Positions 55,901 through 64,000 of a stretch of DNA of 64,000 nt are shown in pieces. Under the pieces are notes generated by a model. It did not search any database. It had not been told where the DNA came from and saw only the letters and a program-made list of their open reading frames with translations. Numbering within the stretch: the stretch's first letter is position 1; each line of letters opens with the position of its first letter. Source of the DNA: Xylaria sp. FL1777 (Eukaryota > Ascomycota > Sordariomycetes > Xylariales > Xylariaceae); NCBI GenBank assembly GCA_022578965.1, contig MU400506.1, positions 310,001 to 374,000 of the forward strand, given 5' to 3'. The position numbers and the translations under genes are program-made.

Positions 55901-56212
55901 ACCACTGGCGGTAAGGGGAGAGCACTCGCATTAAGGGCGGGTGAGGAGATTGGTGATATGGTAGCCGATATCTCGGACTGGGTAACGAACACCGACTTTA
56001 CTCAATTCGACGAACGCTATATGAATGTATGGCAACGTAAGCGACACCGACGTCGATTACGCAAGCATGCATTAGTCCCCAAGTGGAAGGAACCGCCAGG
56101 CTACAAAGCACGCTATGCAGACTGGCAGGCTACGACGGCCGCAAGAGAGTTAGCTCAAGAGCTTGGGCTTGAAGAGGATGAGACTATTGGCGCTGATGAA
56201 ATAGTTCGGTAG
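52949..56212 (+). CDS. Large disordered protein with C-terminal membrane span
   Basis: Single exon of 1087 aa from the ATG at 52949 (MDRNPPETAG); the frame is open further upstream, but the preceding 65 codons look like leader. About 900 residues are Ser/Arg/Pro/Glu-rich and predicted disordered, with a twice-repeated short helix motif (MNLKAAFKRAQEQTAAEA and MDLQEAFRMANEEF) near residues 145-180. A charged helical region around 490-530 (Glu/Arg-rich) may form a coiled coil. The only long hydrophobic segment is near 930-955 (LGVVTLCTIIWYVLECTFCFLY); it is followed by a ~130-residue domain with CTPTIPCDW, FMLDEWTTGG and a basic KRHRRRLRKHA stretch. The layout suggests a tail-anchored or single-pass protein of nuclear envelope, spindle pole or ER, which is inference. 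I cannot name a family. Confidence 0.8.
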   Translation: MDRNPPETAGVLATKPNGRKNNTQPLGNRRLSRKSSGNTESKENSITSDTDGGVRAIPRPTRISIRGHRQSDSLIEQRFASPSPGFGADRSTTVLGTPRHSQNTRIPRPAASSSTDSHRRDTPERQDKSPDNSSVHSSPMRQPMNLKAAFKRAQEQTAAEARSDSDNTMDLQEAFRMANEEFNGIQGIDGSPSPAPRSSRREFKSTIPTKNGVGVRNNDLNKHLEKFDRNHQLAGGDGPLEGLFAKNRTRSTVSEMGFTSAKKSSDDSPGGNRERQRPGVQTGSSRNQEKIEESGNLVGKLPAPGAYSGKADVDIPIPSIEYESASDDRLSPNLQPPNISPEKSMNWHLDDDFTAGDLQFSASPRIAFEKHSSHLAHQVDTPVPRLNNDRLNQIHQREIEAARTTFPEEPVVKQMNHKLEEIRARELEASSRRALASSRLDEIKLRNSEPRSESPETRKDSSTKPLEENLAKLDDERQSALGSSSNPESRGEPIRDTPVVIFKQSSGRVLGARDEERIQENNDKSGALSRRDSHDLLRRLARATSSSPREDQKGVGKTEDLPIIEKAGIKQLSGGNLNRSPSRQEDGKVRNLETKNSRDRLTVGFADLVRVPSSDSVAEKRRSMSTSEADPTDRIAAELNLFAPLDNYSEKGSIRAPSPVPSEPIDEKTPRPSKIDPLTQPTPRVVGAYVDTPATVRVKEEERHVNTSEKPPVAPELTSTTQSETSSLPPTKRTLNTGATNPARSLRRSGSRSSSVPTASRRSRSSSRRRRPLINTARPPTVRDDIIAILRANNIDDSTLENLDSILADHEVDDLELKQMVNDSVLKVEDDPDMKFSETSDRERELAAYDRMSKSLQTGLLGIRSAKKGIERLEDKVTHNSATDDQSDPKALSSASPPSLPPLIRDGTSPAVISVPRLYRKDPKFKLTTLGVVTLCTIIWYVLECTFCFLYAGPEYICTPTIPCDWSSNEPYFPYTMPFMLDEWTTGGKGRALALRAGEEIGDMVADISDWVTNTDFTQFDERYMNVWQRKRHRRRLRKHALVPKWKEPPGYKARYADWQATTAARELAQELGLEEDETIGADEIVR

Positions 56213-57082
56213 GCAGACTTCATATTCTCATGGGTCTTGCTGCAAAACGAGCATTCCGATGTCGATGAGATTCACGGCTTATGAACATTGCTTGTATTAT
56301 AAAACTGCTCCATGTTGGGTCGGAGATAAAATCGGCTGTTTTGGTATTGAGGACTCTTTGTTAGAATTTTGTAAGCGATGGCGCAAGCAAAGGTGTTGGT
56401 GGCTCTCAGTAGCTTTCGACAGCTAGGTAGAATAGGTTCATTGAATTGGATGCCAAGACAGCCTTGTATCTTTCGGGGACGGTTGAAGGGAATTAAATTA
56501 ACACTTAACAGCATTGCAAGTACAGAAGCAACCCAGTCTCTCGGAACCGGCACGCGACTGACGTCAACGACTGTTCAAGCTTCGTAGCCCCGTTGTCCCA
56601 CTTGTCTAGATAACCTTTGAGAGACCGGAATGACGAAATGGCTGTACCGGTAGCGCAGATCTAAATATTCCCCAATTCAGGTAGTAATGAGACATCTCTC
56701 GGGGTGGACTGCTATCCTTCGTGAGATGTGGTAACCTTAGATCTCTTTCACCACGTCGATCGCGGGGAGCTTCTGATGTCACGAATGGCTATCAACCTCT
56801 CCCCATTACGTTGTGGCCTTTACTAGCAGCCGAGCGGGTGAGACACATGCAATGCGGCCCGATGCATGCTCTTTCCGATGTCTGTTCATGATGTTATTTG
56901 GTCATCTAACTGAACAAGTTCGGTGCGGGTGTTCAGCTATGACATAGCACATTGCTCGTGACAAAGGTATAGATGTATATATAACACTTACACAGGATCC
57001 CATTCTTTACGACGACAGGCCAGCCAGCCTTCAACATCACAGTGATTCTAATTATATTCAATCTCAACGAACACTCGCAGTC
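56213..57082. other. Intergenic promoter region
   Basis: No gene seen. Contains the TATA box at 56976-56984 for the downstream gene. Confidence 0.5.
56976..56984 (+). promoter_or_regulatory. TATA box
   Basis: TATATATAA, 99 bp upstream of the ATG at 57083; strong consensus and right spacing, typical of inducible fungal genes. Confidence 0.55.
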
Positions 57083-58639
57083 ATGGCGTCGTTAAACATT
57101 AATGCTCCTGGCGCCTATCCCGCTACACCTATAAACGAAGAGCCAAAGCGGCAAACACAGCCCAGCGGCCATGACTTCACCAAGGACACACCACGCAGCC
57201 TGAGCAATGATGTGCATTCCAGTGGTCGTTACTTCGACGACTCTGATATTTATCTCGACGATGAGTCCTCTAGTAGCGAGGGCGCAAAGCCAGGCGTCGT
57301 GACTGGTGCTTATAGCCGAGTAGGGGTCCAAGACAGCCCCCTTAAGCAAAATGCCAACTACACCTACGATAACACGTCCACCACACAGTCGCCACGGAGC
57401 AGAGATTTAAGCCAATTTGACGAAGCGAAACGACTCGATACACCAATAAATGTCGTTGCACCATCAAATACCCCTGCCGAGGTGACAAACCTAGATTCTC
57501 ATTCCAGCACCGCCAATCCCAAAGGAAATGCGCTCGATGTTCGAAATACAGTCCAGACTGGCTTGCGCGGGAAATCTAACGCCGAGCACAAGGATCCTTA
57601 CTGGGGTAGCATTCCCTTCGGCGTCGGAGTGTACAACGGAGTTACCGGGCACGGTAGTAATGAAACGACTACTCACCAGAAGTCCCTTGATGGTCCGGAC
57701 AGCAACACAACGACAAACAGCGGCTCAGCGGGATATGATAGTAAGGAGTCGAGCAGCCCGCATGTATCTAAATACGATCAAGCCGTCACGACGGATGAAC
57801 CTACTCGTCAGCATAGGGCGTTCCCCCTCGTTAATAGCGCGGAGACCAAAACCGGTGTCAAGTCGAACGACGCCAATGAGTATAAGTATGACTCCCGCTT
57901 AAAAGGAGCATTCGCTGGCGCTGGCACCGCTGCGGCCGGCGGCTATGCGGCGCACGAGTACTCTAAAAGGGGTCGCACGAATGAGACAAAGGCCACGGAG
58001 GCAACGTTCAGGGACGAGAAGCCTAGCAAGGTGGATCAGACAACATCACATGCCGTGCTGAACTCCCGAAGCCACAAAGACAAGGAAGCCGCTCCGCTGG
58101 TGTATCGATCTCAGAAAAACCAGACGCTTATGCCGCAACAGCCACTCGACACGGCGAACGAGGAGAATCGCAGAGACGATTCCAAGCTCGGATATTACGG
58201 TGCCGCTGTCGCTGCTACTGGAGCTGGTGCCTATGGCACGCACAAGTATGCGGACCGCGATGGGGCCAGGGAGAAATCGTCGCTATCGGAGACTAAGGAG
58301 GCGGTTGCGCTGTCTCGCGGTGAGATGCGCGAAGAAACCCAGGCCGAACCGCAGGGCGTCGTGCTGAATACGACACGCGAGCAGCCGCAATACAAGACTT
58401 TAGCTAACGGCACGTCCTCCGGCATCGCAAGCGAGCCCTTCGACAGCAATCTGTCGAATCCATCACAGACTGGGCGACGCAAAGTCGTACCAACCAGTGT
58501 GCCCTCTAGCAATACAACCGACGAGACACGAGATGCAGGGCGGTCCTCTTCGGATTCGTCGCACGGCGGGCAGTACAATGTTCTGGCTTCCGGGACGCCG
58601 TCTGGCATCAACCTAGAGCATCTTCACCACTCACATTAG
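57083..58639 (+). CDS. Hydrophilic, glycine-zipper-containing protein of unknown function
   Basis: Single exon, 518 aa. Most of the chain is very hydrophilic (Ser, Thr, Asn, Asp, Lys) and probably disordered. Two small Gly/Ala segments stand out: GAFAGAGTAAAGGYAAHEYS near residues 275-294 and YYGAAVAATGAGAYGTHKYA near 371-390; each is followed by a charged K/R/D/E stretch, so they look like duplicated glycine-zipper units. Near the end a motif is repeated: QYKTLANGTSSGI and QYNVLASGTPSGI, the latter just before a His-rich C-terminus (LEHLHHSH). No signal peptide, no enzyme motif. The TATA box upstream and hydrophilin-like composition suggest a stress- or conidiation-induced role (inference). 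I recognise no named family. Confidence 0.8.
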   Translation: MASLNINAPGAYPATPINEEPKRQTQPSGHDFTKDTPRSLSNDVHSSGRYFDDSDIYLDDESSSSEGAKPGVVTGAYSRVGVQDSPLKQNANYTYDNTSTTQSPRSRDLSQFDEAKRLDTPINVVAPSNTPAEVTNLDSHSSTANPKGNALDVRNTVQTGLRGKSNAEHKDPYWGSIPFGVGVYNGVTGHGSNETTTHQKSLDGPDSNTTTNSGSAGYDSKESSSPHVSKYDQAVTTDEPTRQHRAFPLVNSAETKTGVKSNDANEYKYDSRLKGAFAGAGTAAAGGYAAHEYSKRGRTNETKATEATFRDEKPSKVDQTTSHAVLNSRSHKDKEAAPLVYRSQKNQTLMPQQPLDTANEENRRDDSKLGYYGAAVAATGAGAYGTHKYADRDGAREKSSLSETKEAVALSRGEMREETQAEPQGVVLNTTREQPQYKTLANGTSSGIASEPFDSNLSNPSQTGRRKVVPTSVPSSNTTDETRDAGRSSSDSSHGGQYNVLASGTPSGINLEHLHHSH

Positions 58640-59894
58640 AAGAGCTACTCATGTCATGATACTCGATACATGGACTCTTCTGGGGGAAGTCTTGTAATAA
58701 GGCGGGCTCCGTTAATTGCATTTGTATAGTGTGTATAGTATTACCTAAGGACAATAATTACAAATTTTATGTTTAATTCTATCTGCACATGTGTCCATAA
58801 GGTACAGACAGTGCACGCGGCAAGATCGGCGTATTTGATATTCCGCATTCGGGAACTTGCAGGCATATCCCATCTACATAGCAAGTGGCATGATCTTGAA
58901 GTAAAGTGACATAAGAGGATGAAGTTTAGTTCGTTCAGTAGCTTCTAAATAAGCGGCACATCCGGGCTGTAATATGAGAGTGGACAGCGCTCGTAGAGTT
59001 GTGCTGATATGTGCGGTATTCGCTGAAGTAATTATCGACGAGGGAACGGGTATGAGTTGTACTCTAATTTCGCCTATAAATTATCTAGAGAGAAAGGAAT
59101 TCGGCTCAAATTCTAGAGCTTCTACGTATACCTATTAACTTACCTTAGTTGCCGTTTCTCAACGCCTGGTGCTCTTTTCAACTACGTGTAGAATTTGTTT
59201 GAAAATGATTCCACATTTGAGTCTGATAACAACGATTGTGTTGGGCGTTAACAATAGGATACGAGTGGCACTTAATTGGCATATATTTCTCCCTCTCTAG
59301 AATGCATCCACTGACCGTATGCGATAATGCTAGGATCATCGTTGAGAAAGGGGCGGAATTACCTCCAACGGCTGTCGCAGAAACACATTAGCCGAAGATG
59401 AGAGAAGATCACCCGTGCCCACGAACACCCATAGCAGGAAGACCTAAACGGAGAGCGATATAAATAGCCGCGAATTTCATTGGCGCCCGTGCTTTTGTGA
59501 AGATCTGCCGGCAACTCGACGAAGCAGAACGAACGTCCTAGATTAACCAGTTTAATAAGTGCTCGGTGGCACACCTGCCTCCGAGGCGTGCGGAACGCCC
59601 TTGATCCCTGGGTGCCGGGTGAGTCTAAATAGATTGGCGCGTTGTGAAGATTGGCTGCAAAATCAGGCTCGAACGACATTGCCGTAAATTGAGCTTGCGG
59701 GGAGGGTGAAGCGAAGGCATCTATCCTCTTCGGCCTTGTTGGCTGCACATATGAATCAGCTGCATCCTCCTCTCCTGGTGGTGACTCGGGTGCTTGTAGT
59801 AGCCGATTCAGTCCCTAACGCTGAAAAATCAGTTGTCATCGCCGTCTCGAGCTCCCACCAAGTAAAAAGAAGAAGAAAAAGCACAGCCGCAAAT
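58640..59894. other. Intergenic region before lectin gene
   Basis: About 1.25 kb. The minus strand around 59600-59680 encodes a protein-like piece (SFEPDFAANLHNAPIYLDSP) with no ATG-to-stop gene that I could assemble. Otherwise nothing seen. Confidence 0.4.
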
Positions 59895-60664
59895 ATGCTG
59901 GTCACCTCTCTTCTTCTGTGCGCTTTCGCCGCGACGGGCCTTGCCCAGGTCCCAGAGGGCTACCGCTCCGTGTATATCACGTCGATGGTGAACACCAAGT
60001 TCGTCGTCGTACCCAAGGCGCGCAGCAGCGGCAGCACCCTCGTCGTGTTCGTCTTACCCCAGCTTGAACCGTGACTTTCCACCCAAAGCAGCTAGTTCTA
60101 ATACTTCAGTCACTATATAGGCAGACAGCCGCAAGCAAGCCAGAGCAGCAGTGGTATGTCAAGGCAGGCGAGAACTCAAAGATCCAACTGGCCAACACCA
60201 CGCTCTGCGTAGACGCCGGTGCCAAAAGTGAGTGGTCACACCGTTTACTCGAGCCATGAATGTGACGATCGAATCGATGATGCTAACGCAATATGGTATG
60301 GCAATAGCGAACTGGAAGGATATGGCCAGCCTCTCCATCACGACGTGCTCTGACACCGTCGACGGGCAGAAGTGGAATGTCATGGCGGACGGGAGGATCG
60401 CCCTCCAGCTCTCAAGCCCGCGTAAGTGATTGATCCCCGCAACCACATCGCGAGAGTCACTAGGTGTGACCAGGACGGACGGATGGGGAGCTGACTGATT
60501 GACTGACTGACCGACTATCTGCCACAGAGGAGTGCATCGACCTCCAGTACATGCGAGCCACGGAGAACAACCCCGTCGGTCTGTACAGCTGCGCGGGACT
60601 GGGCAACATCGGCGCCGCGGACAAGGGCATTAACTGGCCGCTTGCCAATGTCACCGCTCCTTGA
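59895..60664 (+). CDS. Small secreted beta-trefoil (ricin B-type) lectin-like protein
   Basis: Carbohydrate-binding-fold protein exported from the cell; there is no catalytic domain. Four exons join in phase: 59895-60046, 60121-60227, 60308-60421 and 60528-60664 (169 aa). Residues 1-18 are a signal peptide (LVTSLLLCAFAATGLA). QxW-type trefoil signatures are visible: EQQWYVK, GQKWNVMADGRIAL, and the LCVDAG and ECIDLQ strand starts with partner cysteines (TTCSD, YSCAG). Intron 1 uses a weak GTTCGT donor but the CTAAT branch and frame agree. Intron 3 contains a CTGA tandem run with several branch-like sites. Single-domain secreted lectins of this type occur in many fungi; the ligand is unknown. 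Confidence 0.85.
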
Positions 60665-63034
60665 GAGTATCTATACCTAATCAAGGTCCGGAGTGTTATG
60701 GATGGAACGATTTGTCGAAGATAGGTATCTCTCTCGATTTGAGAAAGGGAAACTCGTGCCTGACATAATATCTATCCCTACAATTATCCAAACTAATAGG
60801 TATTCTTCACATTTATGCCGAGTCTCTAGTGAACCGCCATACGAAAATGACCTGTATCATATCCAATCTATTGACTAAGCCGTATGTCACTATCTGATCT
60901 AGTCCGATAATAGGGCTTACATATAGGATTTGTGGTGCGATGATATCTGTAGCATAGTCTTTATTAGATTGCAGCACTCTAACTTGTTTAGAAAGATAGA
61001 TGCAGGAGTAGAAGCACAATAGCGATTGTTAGTACAGATACCTAGGCATAAACCACATCATTTGTTTGTTAGGGAAAATATCGATGAGTTATTAGGTGGT
61101 TTGGATAGTCTGGAGACGTCACTTAGTGGAAGGACGTCAAATGTGCCCCGAGTATCTCCTACATTACTTCACAGTTCAGTACATCGTACACTAGCGATGC
61201 CTGGAACTATGCCGCTTTCAAGCCACTTGATCATCGCGAACATCTCTCATTTTATGGATAGATGCCTGTAATTCTGAGGAAACTGAGAAGATGGGTCTAG
61301 TTTTAGGTACGCACTGAACACCTTGTGCTACCTCCAGACGTGTAGTTCGGTGAGACACCTGGACCGTACTACGTTGAACTGAGATCTATTGAGACTGTCT
61401 CGCGTATCCAGAAGTGAAGATATTCAGCCCTCACTAATTTGAGACATATTGGCGGACCTCGGAGTTTAGGAAGCCCGGACCAATTGTATATAGACTCAAG
61501 GACAGCCACCATGCTCGGCGCAAGCCTTGATGGGAGGCATGGGACTTTTGCAGCCATAGTAGATTATTGTATTCAGAATAGAGTCAATAAATCAGTCCCA
61601 AGCCCTGACACCCGCCCTTGTTATAGCAAGGGCTACTTGAGAGAGGCCACATGGCGGATTTATAACAAAGCCAGCGCTTCATAGAATGATTTAGAAGAAG
61701 TATTAATCTAACACGCTCTAAACGGTTCGAAAATCGTAGGACATATCCTTTCTAGAGACTTTTAAGCTTTTTACGTCATCGGAGTTCTTCAATGGAGAAG
61801 GCTTTGCCAAGATATAACCTAGTATACTGTGTAGAAGTGCTTGTCGCTGGGGAGTTCAAGGCGACTGAACTACAAAGCAATTTGTGCTGTCAAGGCGTCT
61901 CTAACTCTTCCGACATAAGTGGGAACTTGACTTGCCTCTAGCTAATAATAGTTGTGATACTACGTCAGGAGGTTACGAAGTAAGGCATTCGCAGCTCCAC
62001 AGCTTCAAAAGTGCCTACATGTAAACTGTGGAGCTAAACTTGATCCGGTAATCTCCATGGCTATCTTAAGTACGTGCCATGGTGGCATGCTACTGCGCAT
62101 TGTACCAACAGGAGCGGCACTATACCGTCAATTAGAACACTACGAATTAATTGAATTGAAATAATTAAATAAATCGGGAATATCCTAGTCTCCTAGACTT
62201 AAATTTAGGGCTGAGCCGTTGGGTTAAACCCATTGTGGATCCTTACTGGGTACCTAAGAGATGGGGGATTCTGCAATACACGGTCACACGTCACACTATG
62301 GAAAGACAGATCACCTAGGTACATGTAATTAGGGAGAAAGTAATGTGATTTGTTTCACTGAAAAGGGCAATCGCCCAATGAACGTACAATACCTAGGCAC
62401 AAAATCCGTCGTAGGTGATGCCTCATTTCCACATTCGACCAACATAGTACAGGCTGTGCTACATTGATTGCCCAACACAGTACCACCAGGCAGTGCAGGA
62501 TCGTCAAAGAAACTCACCTCGGAATTTTGTATAATACCTGGGTAGCCCTAGTGGCTATGATTAGCCATTGGTTGACGAACGCCTGTCATTAGGTAGGCCA
62601 AGGAAGATCGGGAACCGAAAGAGTGTAGAGCTCCCTTCCTTTCTCTCTTGCGAGGCGGTGCTCCTGAAAATTGAGAAGGCATCCAAGGTAACAGTGCAGG
62701 CGTCTCCATCCTATTAACAGACCGCGAAACCAGCTCATATGAAAACAAAGGTAGCAACTTGCCTACCGTGCTATATTTAGGCAAGGTTCGTGTTAAACCC
62801 CTCTCCTCCTCATATCTCATCTCTCCATCTTTCACTCTGTACTACAACTCTTTATCAACAAGTCCGCCCAATATTGGTATTTTATAAGCTCACTGTATGA
62901 CTCCTTTATCCTCTATTTCTTAGCCGTCTTCTTTGCTACCGACGGCTCTATAACTGCTACTCGAGCGTCACGCCAACTTCCATCAATCCAGTACAACCGG
63001 CCTTGACAAACCAATCTCGTTTGCTTCTCCTAAA
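60665..63034. other. Gene-poor region, lectin to PLAC8 gene
   Basis: About 2.4 kb, TpA-rich. Holds the second copy of the decayed coding element; otherwise no gene supported. Confidence 0.5.
61439..61684 (+). pseudogene. Decayed coding element, copy 2
   Basis: The open stretch encodes RTATMLGASLDGRHGTFAAI then VDYCIQNRVNKSVPSPDTRP and CYSKGYLREATWRIY. It shares the VDYCI-xx-RVN...PCY core and DNA-level identity with 36199-36287. It has no start in good context and stops follow. The source protein is not recognised; the first part has the small-residue pattern of an ankyrin-type helix pair. Confidence 0.45.
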
Positions 63035-63683
63035 ATGACAACACCGGAGAAGAACGGCCAGGAGGAAGGCGTGTACGGTCAAGCCCCGATGCCGAATAAT
63101 CAGCAGCAACCTTACTATGCACAACCAGCACCTATGGTAGCCAACCCCCAGTCTCGGGGACCCCTGGAGAAGGGCGAGAACGAGTGGCAGAATGGCATCT
63201 GTAGCTGGGGGCCCTGCTCTTCATGTCTGCTAGCTTGGTGCCTGCCATGTATCCTCCTAGGCCAGACCTCGGAGCGCATTCGCGACCCGTCGATGCAGAA
63301 TGCTGATCTACTGAATTCCGACTGTCTTCTTCACGGAGCCATCAGCTGTTTTACCGGCTTCGGCTGGATGTAAGTTCATCCCGTCTCTTTCCTAGCTTGT
63401 CACTTCTCTCGGCCATATGACCCCTAGTGTAGAGCCTCCTAACTAACTTGCGTGACACAGCTACGCCATGTTAAAGCGAGGCGAGATCCGCGAGCGGTAC
63501 GGGATCCAGGGCAGCGGGTGTGACGACTGCTGCGTTTCGTTCTGGTGCTCATGCTGCGCGCTCATCCAGCAAGACAACGAGGTCAAGATACGAGAGAGCG
63601 CCCGGCCCAACGTGCAAGGTTATCAGGCTCAGCCCGGCATGCATATACCGCCGCCACAGGCCGCGTATCACCCGCCGAAGTGA
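63035..63683 (+). CDS. PLAC8 (DUF614) family cysteine-rich protein
   Basis: Small membrane-associated protein. Exons 63035-63369 and 63461-63683 join across a 91-nt intron (GTAAGT donor, CTAAC branch, CAG acceptor) giving 185 aa. A Gln/Pro-rich N-terminus precedes the PLAC8 core: NGICSWGPCSSCLLAWCLPC and ILLGQTSERI, then CLLHGAISCFTGFGWIYAML, the RGEIRERYGIQGSGCDDCC turn and WCSCCALIQQDNEV. The C-terminus is Pro/Gln-rich. Plant and fungal relatives (FCR/PCR type) affect divalent-metal or cadmium tolerance and cell size; whether this one does is unknown. All expected cysteine blocks are present. Confidence 0.93.
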
Positions 63684-64000
63684 TCACATGTCTAGGTGGT
63701 CATCTGGTATGCAATGGCGAGCCAGGTAGAGTAGAATATGCCGACACTTACGCAGACTACCTACAAGGAAATGGGCTATCAGCACGACACTGCATAATGG
63801 TTTTCTCTGACATTTCGGCGCGTTGCATCGGATCCTTTTAATGCTCGGTATGCGAATTTCGGGATTCATAGGTTTCAAAGATTGAGGATTGAGATTGGGT
63901 CTGACGCAGGAAGGGATGGACGTGTGTACCTATTATACGCGCACAAGTTACAGGGGCAGACTAGTGCTGTACACTAGACCCAAAATAGGCGCAGAACAGT
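63684..64000. other. 3' flank to window end
   Basis: 317 bp after the PLAC8 stop; no feature recognised. Confidence 0.5.

Noticed and set aside
59359..59748. 129-codon minus-strand frame upstream of the lectin gene
   Set aside because: Begins with a non-ATG codon, no spliceable continuation or family found; kept only as a remark in the intergenic entry.
1..64000. CRISPR arrays, bacterial operons, phage or plasmid features
   Set aside because: No regularly spaced repeats; introns and gene families are clearly fungal nuclear.

Overview
The window is nuclear DNA of a filamentous ascomycete (Pezizomycotina, probably Sordariomycetes; the class is a guess). The evidence is short spliceosomal introns (mostly 45-150 nt, GTRAGT-type donors, CTRAC/CTAAY branch sites, a nearby AG), split genes on both strands, and fungus-restricted families: homoaconitase of the alpha-aminoadipate lysine pathway, a Def1-type protein, DUF3176 and DUF6594 membrane proteins, and a transcription factor with a fungal-specific domain. 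Two eukaryotic tRNA genes are present, one with an intron. Gene models below were spliced by hand and checked for phase.

Layout. 1-11.3 kb: an oxidative group made of a cytochrome P450 entering from the left edge, a fungal-specific transcription factor, a DyP-type peroxidase, a cytosolic-type GMC oxidoreductase and a DUF1330-like protein. 11.8-27.5 kb: mostly housekeeping genes, namely Def1-like CUE/Q-rich protein, homoaconitase (LYS4), a conserved mitochondrial-type unknown, a five-exon kelch membrane protein and a D-2-hydroxyacid dehydrogenase. 28.0-28.2 kb: tRNA-Ser(AGA) and intron-containing tRNA-Pro(AGG) in tandem. 29.8-40.1 kb: an accessory stretch with a GST, a DUF3176 and a DUF6594 membrane protein and a BBE-like FAD oxidase, separated by gene-free DNA. 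40.1-47.9 kb: an almost gene-free tract rich in TpA and stop codons. 47.9-64 kb: a secreted eight-exon GMC oxidase, a large disordered protein with one C-terminal membrane span, a hydrophilic protein with glycine-rich segments, a small secreted beta-trefoil lectin and a PLAC8 protein.

How the genes may work together. The left-hand P450, regulator, DyP peroxidase and GMC oxidoreductase have the composition of a small secondary-metabolite or xenobiotic-oxidation cluster, but no backbone synthase is visible; if there is one, it lies left of position 1. The rest reads as independent genes. The most unusual signals are outside proteins: a Ser-Pro tRNA pair with no Pol III terminator between its members, a 10-bp-phased A-tract array upstream of the GMC gene, a diverged ~40-bp repeat array upstream of LYS4, and two remote copies of a decayed coding element near 36.2 and 61.6 kb.
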